A stretch of 64,000 nt of DNA, from assembly GCF_900109225.1 (NCBI RefSeq), contig NZ_FNZK01000001.1, forward strand, positions 358,800 to 422,799. The letters run 5' to 3'. Below, one piece after another: positions 17,707 through 26,806 of the stretch (position 1 is its first letter; each line of letters starts with the position of its first letter). The notes under the pieces were generated by a model that was not told where the DNA came from, searched no databases, and saw nothing but the letters and a program-made list of their open reading frames with translations. The DNA comes from Propionispira arboris (GTDB lineage: Bacteria > Bacillota > Negativicutes > Selenomonadales > Selenomonadaceae). The position numbers and the translations under genes are program-made.

Positions 17707-18495
17707 ATGATGAAGAGAATCATAGCAGCTGTTTTGCTGGTTTTGATGTTTAGTGTAGTTTTTGCCGGTTGTGGCAGTGATACGGCAAAAAAAGATGGTG
17801 CTGCGAAAAAGATTATTGTTGGGCTGGATGATAATTATCCACCAATGGGTTTTAAAGATGATAAGAATGAAATTGTTGGTTTTGATATTGATTTAGCAAA
17901 AGAAGCATCAAAACGCTTGGGTCGTGAAGTGGAATTTAAGGCAATTGACTGGTCGAGTAAAGAAGCCGAACTTAAAAGCGGACGTATTGATGTTTTATGG
18001 AATGGTTTGGATATTACTGATAAGCGTAAAGAAAACATTTTATTCAGTGATCCATATATGGATAACAAACAGCTTATTTTCATTCCAGTGGGGTCGGTTA
18101 TTAAGGGCGATGCTGATTTAAAGGGTAAAGTTGTTGGTACACAAAGCGGCAGTTCTGCCGAAGAATATATCGATGGTAATGATACTTTTAAATCCAGTAT
18201 GAAAGAAGTGAAAAAATATTCCGATTATATTTCAGCTTTCATGGATTTGGAAAATGGTCGTCTGGAAGCGATTATTGCTGATGAAATTACCGGCCGTTAT
18301 TATATGAGTAAACACCCGGATAAGTTTATTGCTTTAGAAGCACCCGTTGGACCGGTTAGTTCATTTGGCATTGGTTTCCGTAAAGACGATCAGGCACTTC
18401 GCGATGAAGTACAAAAAGTAATGGATGACATGAAAACTGATGGAACAAGCGGAAAAATATCGGAAAAATGGTTTGGCAAAAATATTATAAAATAA
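17707..18495 (+). CDS. Amino-acid ABC transporter substrate-binding lipoprotein
   Basis: A 262-residue family 3 solute-binding protein. It has a lipoprotein signal peptide with lipobox VFAGC (Cys22), then IIVGLDDNYPPMGFKDD, the standard opening of polar amino-acid binding proteins, and GFDIDLAKEASKRLGREVEF. The Arg in ITDKRKENILFS probably contacts the ligand carboxylate. The permease (18681) and ATPase (19338) complete the importer. A hairpin in the gap after this gene suggests it is expressed more strongly than the membrane parts. Substrate class: cystine, glutamine or another polar amino acid; not resolvable from sequence. Confidence 0.9.
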   Translation: MMKRIIAAVLLVLMFSVVFAGCGSDTAKKDGAAKKIIVGLDDNYPPMGFKDDKNEIVGFDIDLAKEASKRLGREVEFKAIDWSSKEAELKSGRIDVLWNGLDITDKRKENILFSDPYMDNKQLIFIPVGSVIKGDADLKGKVVGTQSGSSAEEYIDGNDTFKSSMKEVKKYSDYISAFMDLENGRLEAIIADEITGRYYMSKHPDKFIALEAPVGPVSSFGIGFRKDDQALRDEVQKVMDDMKTDGTSGKISEKWFGKNIIK

Positions 18496-18510
18496 ACGTA
18501 TGTTTCTATG

Positions 18511-18550
18511 AAGGATAAGGCTGAGGGTGAAAAATCGGTCTTATCCTTTG
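18511..18550 (+). terminator. Partial terminator / processing hairpin after binding-protein gene
   Basis: AAGGATAAG / CTTATCCTT with a 20-base loop, followed by TGTTGTG rather than a clean T run. It probably gives read-through control or 3' stabilisation between the binding-protein and permease genes. Confidence 0.45.
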
Positions 18551-18680
18551 TTGTGATCACAAATAGAATGTATATAATATTGAGTTTTTATAAATGTATT
18601 GCAGAATACAGGTGTACTTGCTACACTAATATAATCAGTTTCGTGTATTTTTAGTAAGAGCAGGTTTAGGAGAGGGATTT

Positions 18681-19325
18681 ATGGAGAAAATTATAGGAAT
18701 GGTTATGCCTATGCTAGATGGCAGCGGTATAACGTTACAGATCTTTTTTATTACGCTGGCACTATCACTGCCATTGGGGCTTTTGGTAGCCTTGGCACGC
18801 ATATCTGGGATTCGTCCTTTGAGATTTGCGATGGAGGTTTATATTTGGCTGATGCGTGGTACACCGCTTATGTTACAGCTTTTATTTGTTTATTTTGCTT
18901 TGCCAATGGTGGGGATTTTGCTGCCTGATTTAGCAGCCGCTTTATTGGCTTTTACATTAAATTATGCTGCGTATTTTGCCGAGATTTTTCGCTCGGGTAT
19001 TCAATCCATTGAACGCGGTCAATATGAAGCGGCAAAAACTTTGGGAATGACGTATATACAAACCATGCGACGCATTATTATTCCGCAGATGTTAAAACGA
19101 GTTTTACCGCCAATCAGCAATGAAACCATTAACTTGGTCAAAGATACTTCTCTTATCTATATTTTGGCAATGAATGATCTTTTGCGTGTAGCTCGGACGA
19201 TTGTGCAGCGTGAATTCGATATGACACCATTTGTTATTGCCGGGGTATTTTATTTAGCGATGACATTTGTTTTAACGTGGCTGTTTAATACATTAGAAGC
19301 GCGTTATGCCAAATATGATGAGTAG
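18681..19325 (+). CDS. Amino-acid ABC transporter permease
   Basis: A 214-residue HisM/GlnP-type permease with about five membrane helices. The EAA loop is visible as YEAAKTLGMTYIQTMRRIII, followed by IPQMLKRVLPPISNE. The N-terminal start MLDGSGITLQIFFITLALSL matches the family. It is 12 bases upstream of its ATPase. The long gap (185 bases) from the binding-protein gene holds a hairpin. Confidence 0.92.
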   Translation: MEKIIGMVMPMLDGSGITLQIFFITLALSLPLGLLVALARISGIRPLRFAMEVYIWLMRGTPLMLQLLFVYFALPMVGILLPDLAAALLAFTLNYAAYFAEIFRSGIQSIERGQYEAAKTLGMTYIQTMRRIIIPQMLKRVLPPISNETINLVKDTSLIYILAMNDLLRVARTIVQREFDMTPFVIAGVFYLAMTFVLTWLFNTLEARYAKYDE

Positions 19326-19337
19326 GAGAGATTTACG

Positions 19338-20102
19338 ATGAGTGATGATGTAATGATTCGTATGAATCAGATTTATAAAAAATTCAATCAGCTGGAAGTA
19401 TTGAAAGGGATTGATCTTGAAGTTAAACGGGGCGAAGTTTTGGCTATTATTGGACCAAGCGGATCTGGAAAATCGACGTTGCTGCGGTGTTTAAATCGTC
19501 TGGAAACGATTGAAAAGGGCACGATTGAAGTCGAAGGTGAGTTTTTAGTTCAAGAAAAAAATAGTATTACTACCTATACGGATGCAGTAACGGCTAAAAT
19601 GATCTTAGGGAAAATGGGAATGGTTTTTCAGCAGTTCAATTTATTTCCGCATATGACAGTGTTGGAAAATTTGATTGAAGCTCCAATTCTGGTTAAAAAT
19701 ATGAAGTCGGGAGATATTATTCCGGTAGCGGAACAGCTTTTGGCGAAAGTAGGCCTTTTGGATAAAAGAGATGTGTATCCTTCACGACTGTCAGGTGGAC
19801 AAAAACAGCGTGTAGCGATTGCAAGAGCACTGACTATGAAGCCGGATATCATGCTTTTTGATGAACCTACATCAGCCCTTGATCCAGAGCTGACAGGTGA
19901 AGTATTAAAAACTATGCGCCAATTAGCCGAAGAGCATATGACGATGATTGTTGTAACTCATGAAATGGCTTTTGCCAGAGAAGTTGCCAACAAAGTCATA
20001 TTTATGGCAGACGGTGAGATTGTCGAACAAGGTAATCCGCAGTCGCTTTTTGCTAATCCGCAAGAACTGCGTACCAAGTCATTTTTACAAAACATGTTAT
20101 AA
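19338..20102 (+). CDS. Amino-acid ABC transporter ATPase
   Basis: A 254-residue GlnQ-type ATPase with Walker [11 protein letters not shown]-loop [17 protein letters not shown], signature [19 protein letters not shown], Walker [15 protein letters not shown] and the H-loop in [12 protein letters not shown]. Between Walker A and the Q-loop it carries an extra stretch ([19 protein letters not shown]), longer than in GlnQ of E. coli. It drives import with the permease just upstream. A clean terminator follows immediately. Confidence 0.93.
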   Translation: MSDDVMIRMNQIYKKFNQLEVLKGIDLEVKRGEVLAIIGPSGSGKSTLLRCLNRLETIEKGTIEVEGEFLVQEKNSITTYTDAVTAKMILGKMGMVFQQFNLFPHMTVLENLIEAPILVKNMKSGDIIPVAEQLLAKVGLLDKRDVYPSRLSGGQKQRVAIARALTMKPDIMLFDEPTSALDPELTGEVLKTMRQLAEEHMTMIVVTHEMAFAREVANKVIFMADGEIVEQGNPQSLFANPQELRTKSFLQNML

Positions 20103-20126
20103 AAAAGTCCCATCGGGGACTTTTTC
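20101..20126 (+). terminator. Intrinsic terminator after ABC importer
   Basis: AAAAAAGTCCC / GGGGACTTTTT with a short ATC loop, starting inside the ATPase stop codon. A copy of the dispersed repeat begins five bases later. Confidence 0.85.
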
Positions 20127-20130
20127 TTTT

Positions 20131-20190
20131 CCCTATACCACATTTCTGACGATTGACATATAGAATATTTAATGCAACTTACGATAGTAC
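20131..20190 (+). repeat. Dispersed repeat, single arm (copy D)
   Basis: Starts CCCTATACCACATTTCTGAC, continues CATATAGAATATTTAATGCA and ends AACTTACGATAGTA. It is nearly the same as copy C and immediately follows an intrinsic terminator. Confidence 0.75.
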
Positions 20191-20320
20191 AATAAATAAA
20201 CATGATTATGATTCGATGCTATTTTTATCATGAACAAATGTGCAGGAAGATTCGATTTTTATGGCGAATGTTTATATATATATAGAATTGATAGGTTGTA
20301 TTTAGGAGGAAAACGTATTT

Positions 20321-21253
20321 ATGGAGCAAGATAAGCAGCGGTTGTGTATTGATGTAGCACGCTTATATTATAAATCTGATTATAGCCAGCAGCAGATTGC
20401 TACACAGTTAGGTATTTCACGTCCTACAGTCTCCAGACTTTTGCAGTATGCAAAAGAACAAGGGTATGTGAAGATCCAAATTGCGGATCCGATTGATGAT
20501 ATGAGCGATCTGGAAGAACACCTAATAGAAAAATATGGTCTGCAAGAAGTACGGATCGCTTATTCGCCATTGAATGCATCGGAAGAAATAAAGAAGCAGT
20601 TGGGAGTAAAAGGTGCTGAGTATCTAAATGATATAACGAAAGATGGTGATATCATTGGAATTAGCTGGGGGACGACAATGTACAAAGTTGCCTGCCAGCT
20701 AAAAACAAAACCATTGAAGGGTGCACAGATTGTTCAGCTTAAGGGAGGGGTGACACATTCTAAAAGCAATACCTATGCCGATGAAATCGTAGAACGCTTT
20801 GCGAATGCCTTTTCAACAATTGCCAGGTATCTGCCGCTTCCAGTTATTTTTGAATCGAAAGAAATCAAGGAAATGGTAGATCAGGATCGCCATATGAATC
20901 GAATTATGGAATTAGGCAAACAGGCTAATATTGCTATGTTTACAGTTGGTTCAGTAAAAGATGATGCGTTATTGTTTCGCTTAGGTTATATAAGTCCGGC
21001 AGATAAAATAAAAATTCAGCGAACGGGAATCGGTGACATTTGTTCACGTTTTTTTGATGCAAAAGGAACAATTTGCAATCAAGAATTGGATGACCGTACC
21101 GTTGGTATAAAATTAGAAGAACTGAGAAAAAAAGAAAGAAGTATCTTGGTTGCTGGTGGAGAACGAAAAATTGAAGGAATTAAGGCAGCATTAGCTGGTA
21201 AGTATGCGAATGTATTGATTACGGATCAATATACAGGTCGTGCATTGCTTTGA
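20321..21253 (+). CDS. deoR: SorC/DeoR(Bacillus)-type sugar-responsive transcriptional regulator
   Basis: A 310-residue regulator. The N-terminal helix-turn-helix is DYSQQQIATQLGISRPTVSR, followed by the SorC-family sugar-phosphate-binding domain (ISWGTTMYKVA; VQLKGGVTHSK, where Lys probably senses phosphate; IGDICSRFFD). Bacillus subtilis DeoR belongs to this family and answers to deoxyribose-5-phosphate. Its place directly upstream of deoC and a deoxyribose kinase supports that role. Inverted repeats in front of deoC are its likely operator. The start has AGGAGGAAA upstream. Confidence 0.88.
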   Translation: MEQDKQRLCIDVARLYYKSDYSQQQIATQLGISRPTVSRLLQYAKEQGYVKIQIADPIDDMSDLEEHLIEKYGLQEVRIAYSPLNASEEIKKQLGVKGAEYLNDITKDGDIIGISWGTTMYKVACQLKTKPLKGAQIVQLKGGVTHSKSNTYADEIVERFANAFSTIARYLPLPVIFESKEIKEMVDQDRHMNRIMELGKQANIAMFTVGSVKDDALLFRLGYISPADKIKIQRTGIGDICSRFFDAKGTICNQELDDRTVGIKLEELRKKERSILVAGGERKIEGIKAALAGKYANVLITDQYTGRALL

Positions 21254-21264
21254 TTTGATTTTCT

Positions 21265-21303
21265 AAAACAGGTTGTTTATTTTAAATAGACAGCCTGTTT
21301 TTC
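21265..21303 (+). terminator. Intrinsic terminator after deoR
   Basis: AAACAGG / CCTGTTT outer stem with a further TGTTTA/TAGACA pairing and a T run. It separates the regulator from the deoC promoter. Confidence 0.75.
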
Positions 21304-21339
21304 TGCTTGAAAATTAAATATTAAAAAATTAACACTCTA

Positions 21340-21375
21340 TGAACATTTTCTCAAAATACTATTTACAAATGTTCA
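21340..21375. promoter_or_regulatory. Inverted repeat, probable DeoR operator
   Basis: TGAACATTT (21340-21348) and AAATGTTCA (21367-21375) are perfect complements 18 bases apart. The right arm overlaps the spacer of the deoC promoter. A second, shorter pair (ACATG / CATGT, 21395-21410) lies just downstream of the -10 box. The arrangement fits repression by looping or multimeric binding, as SorC-family regulators are tetramers. Confidence 0.55.
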
Positions 21376-21390
21376 CAGAGGTGCTATTCT
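21362..21390 (+). promoter_or_regulatory. deoC promoter
   Basis: TTTACA (21362-21367), a 17-base spacer, TATTCT (21385-21390). It overlaps one arm of the inverted repeat above and lies 74 bases before the deoC start. Confidence 0.6.
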
Positions 21391-21463
21391 TAAAACATGA
21401 AATGACATGTCAGATTCTAAGAATAATTAGACAATTTAATTAAAACATATGGAGGAAAAAATT

Positions 21464-22108
21464 ATGGATTATGCCAGTATTATTGATCATACTTTATTGA
21501 AAACAGATGCACAGAAAGCAGAGTTGACGAAATTATGCCAAGAAGCCAAGCAGTATAAATTTGCTTCTGTTTGTGTTAGCCCTTTGTGGGTAAAATATGC
21601 AGCTGAACAATTGTCAGGTACAGAAGTTGCCGTTTGTACAGTTATTGGATTTCCTCAAGGTGCTACTCCAACAGCCGTGAAAATATTTGAAACCAAAAAT
21701 GCAATCGAAAATGGGGCAACGGAAGTAGACATGGTTATTCCAGTTGGTTTGTTAAAAAGTGGCGAAGATGCTGCGGTAGAAAATGATATTCGTGGTGTTG
21801 TGAATGCTGCGAAAGGAAAAGCATTGACAAAAGTTATCATTGAAACTTGTTTGCTTACGGATGAGGAAAAAGTAAGAGTTTGTAAACTTGCTGTTAAAGC
21901 AGGGGCTGATTTTGTTAAGACTTCGACTGGTTTTTCTACTGGTGGTGCGACAGTACATGATGTTGCTTTAATGCGCCAAACAGTTGGCAGTCGCTTTGGC
22001 GTCAAGGCTTCTGGCGGTATTGGTTCAGAAAAAGATGCAGCTGCGATGGTTCATGCTGGAGCAACTCGAATTGGCACAAGTCATGGCATTGAAATTGTAA
22101 AGGGATAA
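21464..22108 (+). CDS. deoC: Deoxyribose-phosphate aldolase
   Basis: Splits 2-deoxyribose-5-phosphate into acetaldehyde and glyceraldehyde-3-phosphate through a Schiff base. The 214-residue class I aldolase has the catalytic Lys in [11 protein letters not shown]. Lys in [11 protein letters not shown] and Asp in [10 protein letters not shown] also match the active site, and GGI (KASGGIGS) binds phosphate. The start is the ATG at 21464, downstream of GGAGGA; an earlier ATG overlaps that ribosome site and is rejected. It opens the deoxyribose operon. No nucleoside phosphorylase or phosphopentomutase accompanies it, which points to free deoxyribose as the substrate. Confidence 0.95.
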   Translation: MDYASIIDHTLLKTDAQKAELTKLCQEAKQYKFASVCVSPLWVKYAAEQLSGTEVAVCTVIGFPQGATPTAVKIFETKNAIENGATEVDMVIPVGLLKSGEDAAVENDIRGVVNAAKGKALTKVIIETCLLTDEEKVRVCKLAVKAGADFVKTSTGFSTGGATVHDVALMRQTVGSRFGVKASGGIGSEKDAAAMVHAGATRIGTSHGIEIVKG

Positions 22109-22115
22109 TAAAAAT

Positions 22116-22150
22116 TATAGTACATACGTCATCTTTATGTATGTACTATA
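22116..22150. promoter_or_regulatory. Long hairpin between deoC and the permease gene
   Basis: TATAGTACATAC / GTATGTACTATA is a perfect 12-base stem with an 11-base loop. On the plus strand it is followed by A-rich sequence rather than a T run, so it is unlikely to be a terminator. It may protect or process the deoC message and so make deoC more abundant than the downstream genes. Confidence 0.55.
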
Positions 22151-22199
22151 AAAAATAAATTAAATATTAAAAATAATCAAAAATATAGGAGGTAGTATT

Positions 22200-23573
22200 A
22201 TGGAAAAAATAGAGAAAGCGGATTTGCCTGGTGAACTTGTGCGTGAAGAGACAAAGTCTGCTATGGGAGTTATCGAACAATATTCTGATGGCTATTTGAG
22301 CCGAACGCCAATTATGCAATTTATTTTATTATCGTGTCTTTTTCCTTTATGGGGAGCAGCTGCCAGCTTAAATGACATTTTAATTACACAATTTAAAAGT
22401 GTATTTACGTTAAGTGATTTTGCCAGTGCCTTGGTGCAAAGTGCCTTTTACGGCGGTTATTTTTTAATTTCTATTCCAGCATCTATGGTTATCCGCAAAA
22501 CAACTTACAAAACAGCTATTTTAGCGGGCCTCTTATTCTACATAGTGGGTTGTTCTCTATTTTTCCCGGCATCTCATATGGCAACTTATAATATGTTTTT
22601 GCTTGCAATCTTTTCTATTGCCATTGGGTTAGGCTTTTTAGAAACCGCAGCAAATACCTATAGTACGATGCTTGGTCCTCGTAAACATGCGACGCTGCGG
22701 TTGAATATCAGCCAGACATTTTATCCGATTGGCGCTATGTCAGGTATTCTTTTAGGTAAATATTTAGTCTTTCAAGATGGTGGAAGCTTAGCTTCGCAGT
22801 TAGCCCAAATGACAATCGAAGAGGCTAAAGCATTTAAGCTTGAGATGCTGCAGCATACATTAGAACCGTATCATATGATCATTTATGTATTAGCAGCGGT
22901 GTTTATCTTATTTGCGATTACAAAGTTTCCAAAATGTAAAGTTGCAGCGCAAGAAAATTCAGAAGAGTCTGCTATCAAGACTCCAGGGTTTAGTGAAACC
23001 TTGTCTTATTTGGCAGGAAATCTGCATTTTAAAAAAGGCATTCTTACGCAGTTTTTATATGTTGGGATGCAAGTAGCGGTTTGGTCGTTTACGATTCGGC
23101 TTGCGCTTACGATTGATCCGAATATCAATGAACGTTTGGCAGCAAACTTTATGATTTATAGCTTTATTTGTTTCTTTGTTGGGAAATTTGTGGCAAATTT
23201 CTTAATGGCAAAGTTTTCACCAAACAAAGTATTATTCTTTTACTCCGTAATTGGTAGTCTGCTATTACTTTATATTTCGTTTGTTCCTGATATCAGTGCT
23301 GTGTATCTAGCGGTTGCTGTCAGTATTTTGTTTGGTCCTTGCTGGGCAACTATTTATGCAAAAACATTGGAATCAGTGGATGAACAATATACGGAAACTG
23401 CCGGAGCAATGATTGTAATGTCAATTATTGGTGGTGCATGTATTCCAGCAATTCAAGGGCTTGTTTCTGATTTGACAGGATCTATGCAGCTTTCCTTTAT
23501 GGTTAATTTTTTCTGTTTCTTAGCAGTTGGTAAATATTTCTATGATGAAGTGAAAATTGAAAAAGCAAGATAA
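22200..23573 (+). CDS. deoP: FucP-family sugar:H+ symporter, probable deoxyribose permease
   Basis: A 457-residue major facilitator of the fucose-permease family with about 12 membrane helices. Recognisable segments are FPLWGAAASLNDILI (helix 1; in FucP this region carries the essential Asp/Asn), SAFYGGYFLISIPA and GLGFLETAANTYSTMLGP (helix 4-5, the FucP signature). Linkage to deoC, an epimerase-like protein and a sugar kinase parallels the deoQKPX locus of Salmonella, where DeoP is a FucP-type permease for 2-deoxyribose. Substrate is inferred from this context. The start has GGAGGT upstream. Confidence 0.85.
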   Translation: MEKIEKADLPGELVREETKSAMGVIEQYSDGYLSRTPIMQFILLSCLFPLWGAAASLNDILITQFKSVFTLSDFASALVQSAFYGGYFLISIPASMVIRKTTYKTAILAGLLFYIVGCSLFFPASHMATYNMFLLAIFSIAIGLGFLETAANTYSTMLGPRKHATLRLNISQTFYPIGAMSGILLGKYLVFQDGGSLASQLAQMTIEEAKAFKLEMLQHTLEPYHMIIYVLAAVFILFAITKFPKCKVAAQENSEESAIKTPGFSETLSYLAGNLHFKKGILTQFLYVGMQVAVWSFTIRLALTIDPNINERLAANFMIYSFICFFVGKFVANFLMAKFSPNKVLFFYSVIGSLLLLYISFVPDISAVYLAVAVSILFGPCWATIYAKTLESVDEQYTETAGAMIVMSIIGGACIPAIQGLVSDLTGSMQLSFMVNFFCFLAVGKYFYDEVKIEKAR

Positions 23574-23598
23574 GAGTCAAATTTAAGGAGGATTTATT

Positions 23599-24621
23599 AT
23601 GAACTATAAAATAAATTTGGAACGCAGCTTTTTTTCAGAAAAACCATTTGTTATTTTGAAAAATAATGAATTTACGGTAACTCTTTTTAAGTATGAATCA
23701 AATATTGAGGGGCTTGAAATCCAAAATTCGCGTGGCAAGGTAACCGTGCTTCCTTTTATGGGGCAGATGATATGGGATTTGGAATTTGATGCGGTCAATT
23801 TGAAAATGAAAAATATGTTTCGTCAGCCTAAACCAGTACAATGTATCGTTGATACGTATGGCTGTTTTGCTTTTCATTCGGGCTTATTGGCAAATGGCTG
23901 CCCAGCACCTGAAGATACGCATCCGTTGCATGGCGAAATGCCTTGCGAAACGATGGATCATGCCTGGCTTGAGATTGAAGATGATGCAATTGTCATTGGT
24001 GGAGATGTTGAGTATGCACAGGGTTTTGGTCATCATTATATTGCCAGCCCATCCGTTCGTTTAGCAAGTAAGATGGCAAATATTCAGATCGGGATGAAAG
24101 TCAAAAATTTAGCTTCTGCTCCTATGCCGCTTCAATATATGTGTCATATGAATTATGCTTATGTAGCAGATGGTATAATTTCATCAAATTTGCCTGATAT
24201 GGCTTTTAAACTGCGGGAAAGCATCCCGGCTCATGTCAAACCTACAAAATTGTGGCTGGAATATAATGAAGAAATTAAAAAAATGCAGCTAGCAGGCAAG
24301 ACGTTAAGCAAACTTGATCAGCCGTATATGTATGATCCTGAAATTGTATTTATGGCTGATAAAATCGAGCAGTATGGAGATTTTGCAGAGTTTGAAATTG
24401 CCTCACCTGAAGGTTATGCTTTTTTTACGAAGTTTTCAACGCAAGAATTTAAGTATGCAACGCGATGGATTTTATATAATGGCGATCAGCAGGTCGCAGC
24501 ATTTGTTCTGCCTGGGACTTGTCGTCCCGAAGGCTTTAGTGCGGCACAAAAAGCAAAGTCACTTATTTTACTCGAACCGGGTGAACAGCGTGTATTTTCA
24601 GTGATAACTGGCAAAAAATAG
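23599..24621 (+). CDS. DUF4432-type aldose-1-epimerase-like protein
   Basis: A 340-residue protein of the galactose-mutarotase-like superfamily, DUF4432 group. The beta-sandwich core has FHSGLLANGCPAPEDTH and LHGEMPCE with a conserved His, then MCHMNYAY. Homologues are fixed members of deoxyribose loci (DeoX/DeoM; a mutarotase role has been reported for the E. coli protein). I infer interconversion of deoxyribose anomers before phosphorylation. It lies between the permease (25-base gap) and kinase (13-base gap) genes and is surely cotranscribed with them. Confidence 0.8.
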   Translation: MNYKINLERSFFSEKPFVILKNNEFTVTLFKYESNIEGLEIQNSRGKVTVLPFMGQMIWDLEFDAVNLKMKNMFRQPKPVQCIVDTYGCFAFHSGLLANGCPAPEDTHPLHGEMPCETMDHAWLEIEDDAIVIGGDVEYAQGFGHHYIASPSVRLASKMANIQIGMKVKNLASAPMPLQYMCHMNYAYVADGIISSNLPDMAFKLRESIPAHVKPTKLWLEYNEEIKKMQLAGKTLSKLDQPYMYDPEIVFMADKIEQYGDFAEFEIASPEGYAFFTKFSTQEFKYATRWILYNGDQQVAAFVLPGTCRPEGFSAAQKAKSLILLEPGEQRVFSVITGKK

Positions 24622-24634
24622 GAGATGTATTTTT

Positions 24635-25555
24635 ATGAAAATAGCAGTAATTGGTTCCAATATGGTTGATTTGATTTCATATATTGACAAAATGCCAGCA
24701 CCAGGAGAGACCTTGGAAGCTCCGGATTTTTCAATCGGTTGTGGCGGCAAAGGGGCAAATCAAGCGGTCGCAGCAGCTACTCTTGGTGCGGATGTTCTTA
24801 TGCTGACGAAAGTCGGTGCTGATATGTTTGGTGACAATACAATTCAAAATTTTAAAAAATATAAAGTGGATACGACGTTTGTGGAAAAAGTTTCACATAT
24901 GTCTAGTGGAGTAGCACCAATTTTTGTTGATAAATCTTCACAAAATAGTATTCTTATTATAAAAGGTGCTAATAAATGTTTGCTGCCAGCAGATATAGAT
25001 AAGGCAGCAGATTCATTGAAAGAGTGTTCTTTATTTGTTTTACAGTTAGAAATCAATTTGGAAACAGTATATTATGCGATTCAATTCGCGAATACCTATC
25101 AGATTCCGGTTCTTTTAAATCCGGCACCAGCGACAAAAGATCTCAATATTGCCATGGCTTGCAAATGTGATTTTTTTGTACCAAATGAAACGGAATTGGC
25201 TATTCTTACAGGAATGCCGGTCAAAACAGAAGCAGAAATTCAACAAGCAGCCAATGTTTTGTTAGAGCAGGGATTGAAAAACGTAATTGTTACGATGGGA
25301 CAGCGTGGGGCTATGTGGATGACGAAAGAGCAGACAGAGTGTATACCTGCCTACACAGTGAATGCAGTCGATACAACTGGAGCTGGGGATGCTTTTATTG
25401 GCTGTTTTGCTGACCATTATGTAAAGACCAAAGATGTAATGGAATCTATCCGAAAAGCGAGTGCTTTTTCGGCACTTAGTGTTATGAAACGTGGTACTCA
25501 AATTTCTTATCCAACGCGTCAAGAGATGGAAGAGTTTTGGGGACGTCACCAGTAA
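24635..25555 (+). CDS. deoK: Ribokinase-family sugar kinase, probable deoxyribokinase
   Basis: A 306-residue PfkB-family kinase close to ribokinase. The N-terminal sugar-binding GCGGKGANQAVAAATLGA is followed by the catalytic anion-hole motif VDTTGAGDAFIGCF near residue 250. In this operon it should phosphorylate 2-deoxyribose to the 5-phosphate, the substrate of DeoC. A ribokinase specificity cannot be excluded by sequence alone, but no rbs transporter is nearby. A strong terminator follows. Confidence 0.87.
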   Translation: MKIAVIGSNMVDLISYIDKMPAPGETLEAPDFSIGCGGKGANQAVAAATLGADVLMLTKVGADMFGDNTIQNFKKYKVDTTFVEKVSHMSSGVAPIFVDKSSQNSILIIKGANKCLLPADIDKAADSLKECSLFVLQLEINLETVYYAIQFANTYQIPVLLNPAPATKDLNIAMACKCDFFVPNETELAILTGMPVKTEAEIQQAANVLLEQGLKNVIVTMGQRGAMWMTKEQTECIPAYTVNAVDTTGAGDAFIGCFADHYVKTKDVMESIRKASAFSALSVMKRGTQISYPTRQEMEEFWGRHQ

Positions 25556-25566
25556 ATTAGAGATAT

Positions 25567-25613
25567 AAAAGAATGCCGTTGTGGAGTCATTGCTCTATGA
25601 CGGCATTCTTTTT
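25567..25613 (+). terminator. Intrinsic terminator of the deoxyribose operon
   Basis: AAAAGAATGCCGT / ACGGCATTCTTTTT stem with a 20-base partly paired loop and a T run. Confidence 0.88.
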
Positions 25614-25720
25614 AGATCAATTTTCGCTCATTAGTTGCTTGGGACTTGCATTTTTTTTCTGCAGCGGTGATAATAATATAAAGAAATATGATGCGATACC
25701 TGAAATGCATGGAGGATATT

Positions 25721-26806
25721 ATGCAAAGAAATATATTTGTTTTTTTTAGTTTGTTGATTTTCATTGTATTCCCGGTGATCGGTCAGGCGGCGAGTTTTGG
25801 TGATCGAGTGAATACGATGTCGAAAATTGAACAAATTCGTATCAGTACGGCGGATGAAAAAGTTCGCATTGTCTTAGACGCATCAAAGCCGGTTTCTTAT
25901 AAAACATTTGTTCTTTCGAATCCAAATCGGGTGGCGATTGATATCAAAGGAGCCTGGCTTAGTCCCGATATTATCAAAGAAACACTGGTTGATAGTTCCT
26001 GTGTGGGTAAGGTTCGGGTGCGACAGTTTGATGCAGATACAGTGCGAGTTGTTATTGAGACAAATGTTAGCCAAAATGGCTATGAGATTTTTTCTCTACC
26101 AGCAAATGCAAATACATCTATTTATCGAATTGTGTTTGATTTTGGTGATGAACAGAAAAATTTACCCGCAGTGGTCGAAGAATCTCCATCAACACTGGTA
26201 GTTCCAACGGTAGCTATACCTAATGCAATGCCGGGAATAAGAGGCAAGACGATTGTTATTGATCCTGGACATGGGGGCAGTGATTCAGGGGCGGTTGGTA
26301 CCAAAGGTATTATGGAGAAAGATATAACTTTAGCCATTTCGAAACAGTTGCAGGGGCTACTCACGGATGCTGGAGCCAAAGTTATTATGACACGGACGAG
26401 TGATGTTGATGTAGCTCGTCCATCGGCAGAGGCGGTGGAAGAATTGCAGGCACGAGTCGATGTAGCGAATCGGGCCAGGGCGGATCTGTTTTTGAGTATA
26501 CATATGGATTCTTTTTCTAGTAGTGATGCAAAAGGAACATCAACGTATTATTACGCAAAAGGCACGCCAGCGAGTCAGCGCTTGGCGAATCTTGTCAGAT
26601 CCGGAATTATTGAACAGCTTGGTACGGAGGATCGTGGAACGAAAACTTGCAATTTTTATGTCGTCAAACATACAACTATGCCTGCGGCTCTGGCAGAGGT
26701 TGCTTTTGTATCAAACCCGGGGGAAGGCCAGCTGCTAACTTCTACAGATGGTACCAAAAAAGCGGCACAGGGAATTTATAATGGAATTCGTCGTTATTTT
26801 CAATGA
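25721..26806 (+). CDS. N-acetylmuramoyl-L-alanine amidase with AMIN domain
   Basis: A periplasmic zinc amidase that cuts the bond between muramic acid and the stem peptide, used in cell separation. The 361-residue protein has a signal peptide (IFVFFSLLIFIVFPVIGQAA), an AMIN domain (about 35-125; KVRIVLDASKP, VAIDIKG) that targets the division site, a Pro-rich linker and an Amidase_3 domain from about 165. Zinc ligands and catalytic Glu are visible: IDPGHGGSDSGA, IMEKDIT, SIHMDSF and EVAFVSNPGE. The start is the ATG after GGAGGATATT; an upstream ATG at 25688 adds 11 unlikely residues. Confidence 0.92.
   Translation: MQRNIFVFFSLLIFIVFPVIGQAASFGDRVNTMSKIEQIRISTADEKVRIVLDASKPVSYKTFVLSNPNRVAIDIKGAWLSPDIIKETLVDSSCVGKVRVRQFDADTVRVVIETNVSQNGYEIFSLPANANTSIYRIVFDFGDEQKNLPAVVEESPSTLVVPTVAIPNAMPGIRGKTIVIDPGHGGSDSGAVGTKGIMEKDITLAISKQLQGLLTDAGAKVIMTRTSDVDVARPSAEAVEELQARVDVANRARADLFLSIHMDSFSSSDAKGTSTYYYAKGTPASQRLANLVRSGIIEQLGTEDRGTKTCNFYVVKHTTMPAALAEVAFVSNPGEGQLLTSTDGTKKAAQGIYNGIRRYFQ

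Noticed and set aside
22116..22150. Terminator after deoC
   Set aside because: The hairpin is followed by A-rich sequence on the plus strand, and the deoxyribose genes clearly continue as an operon.
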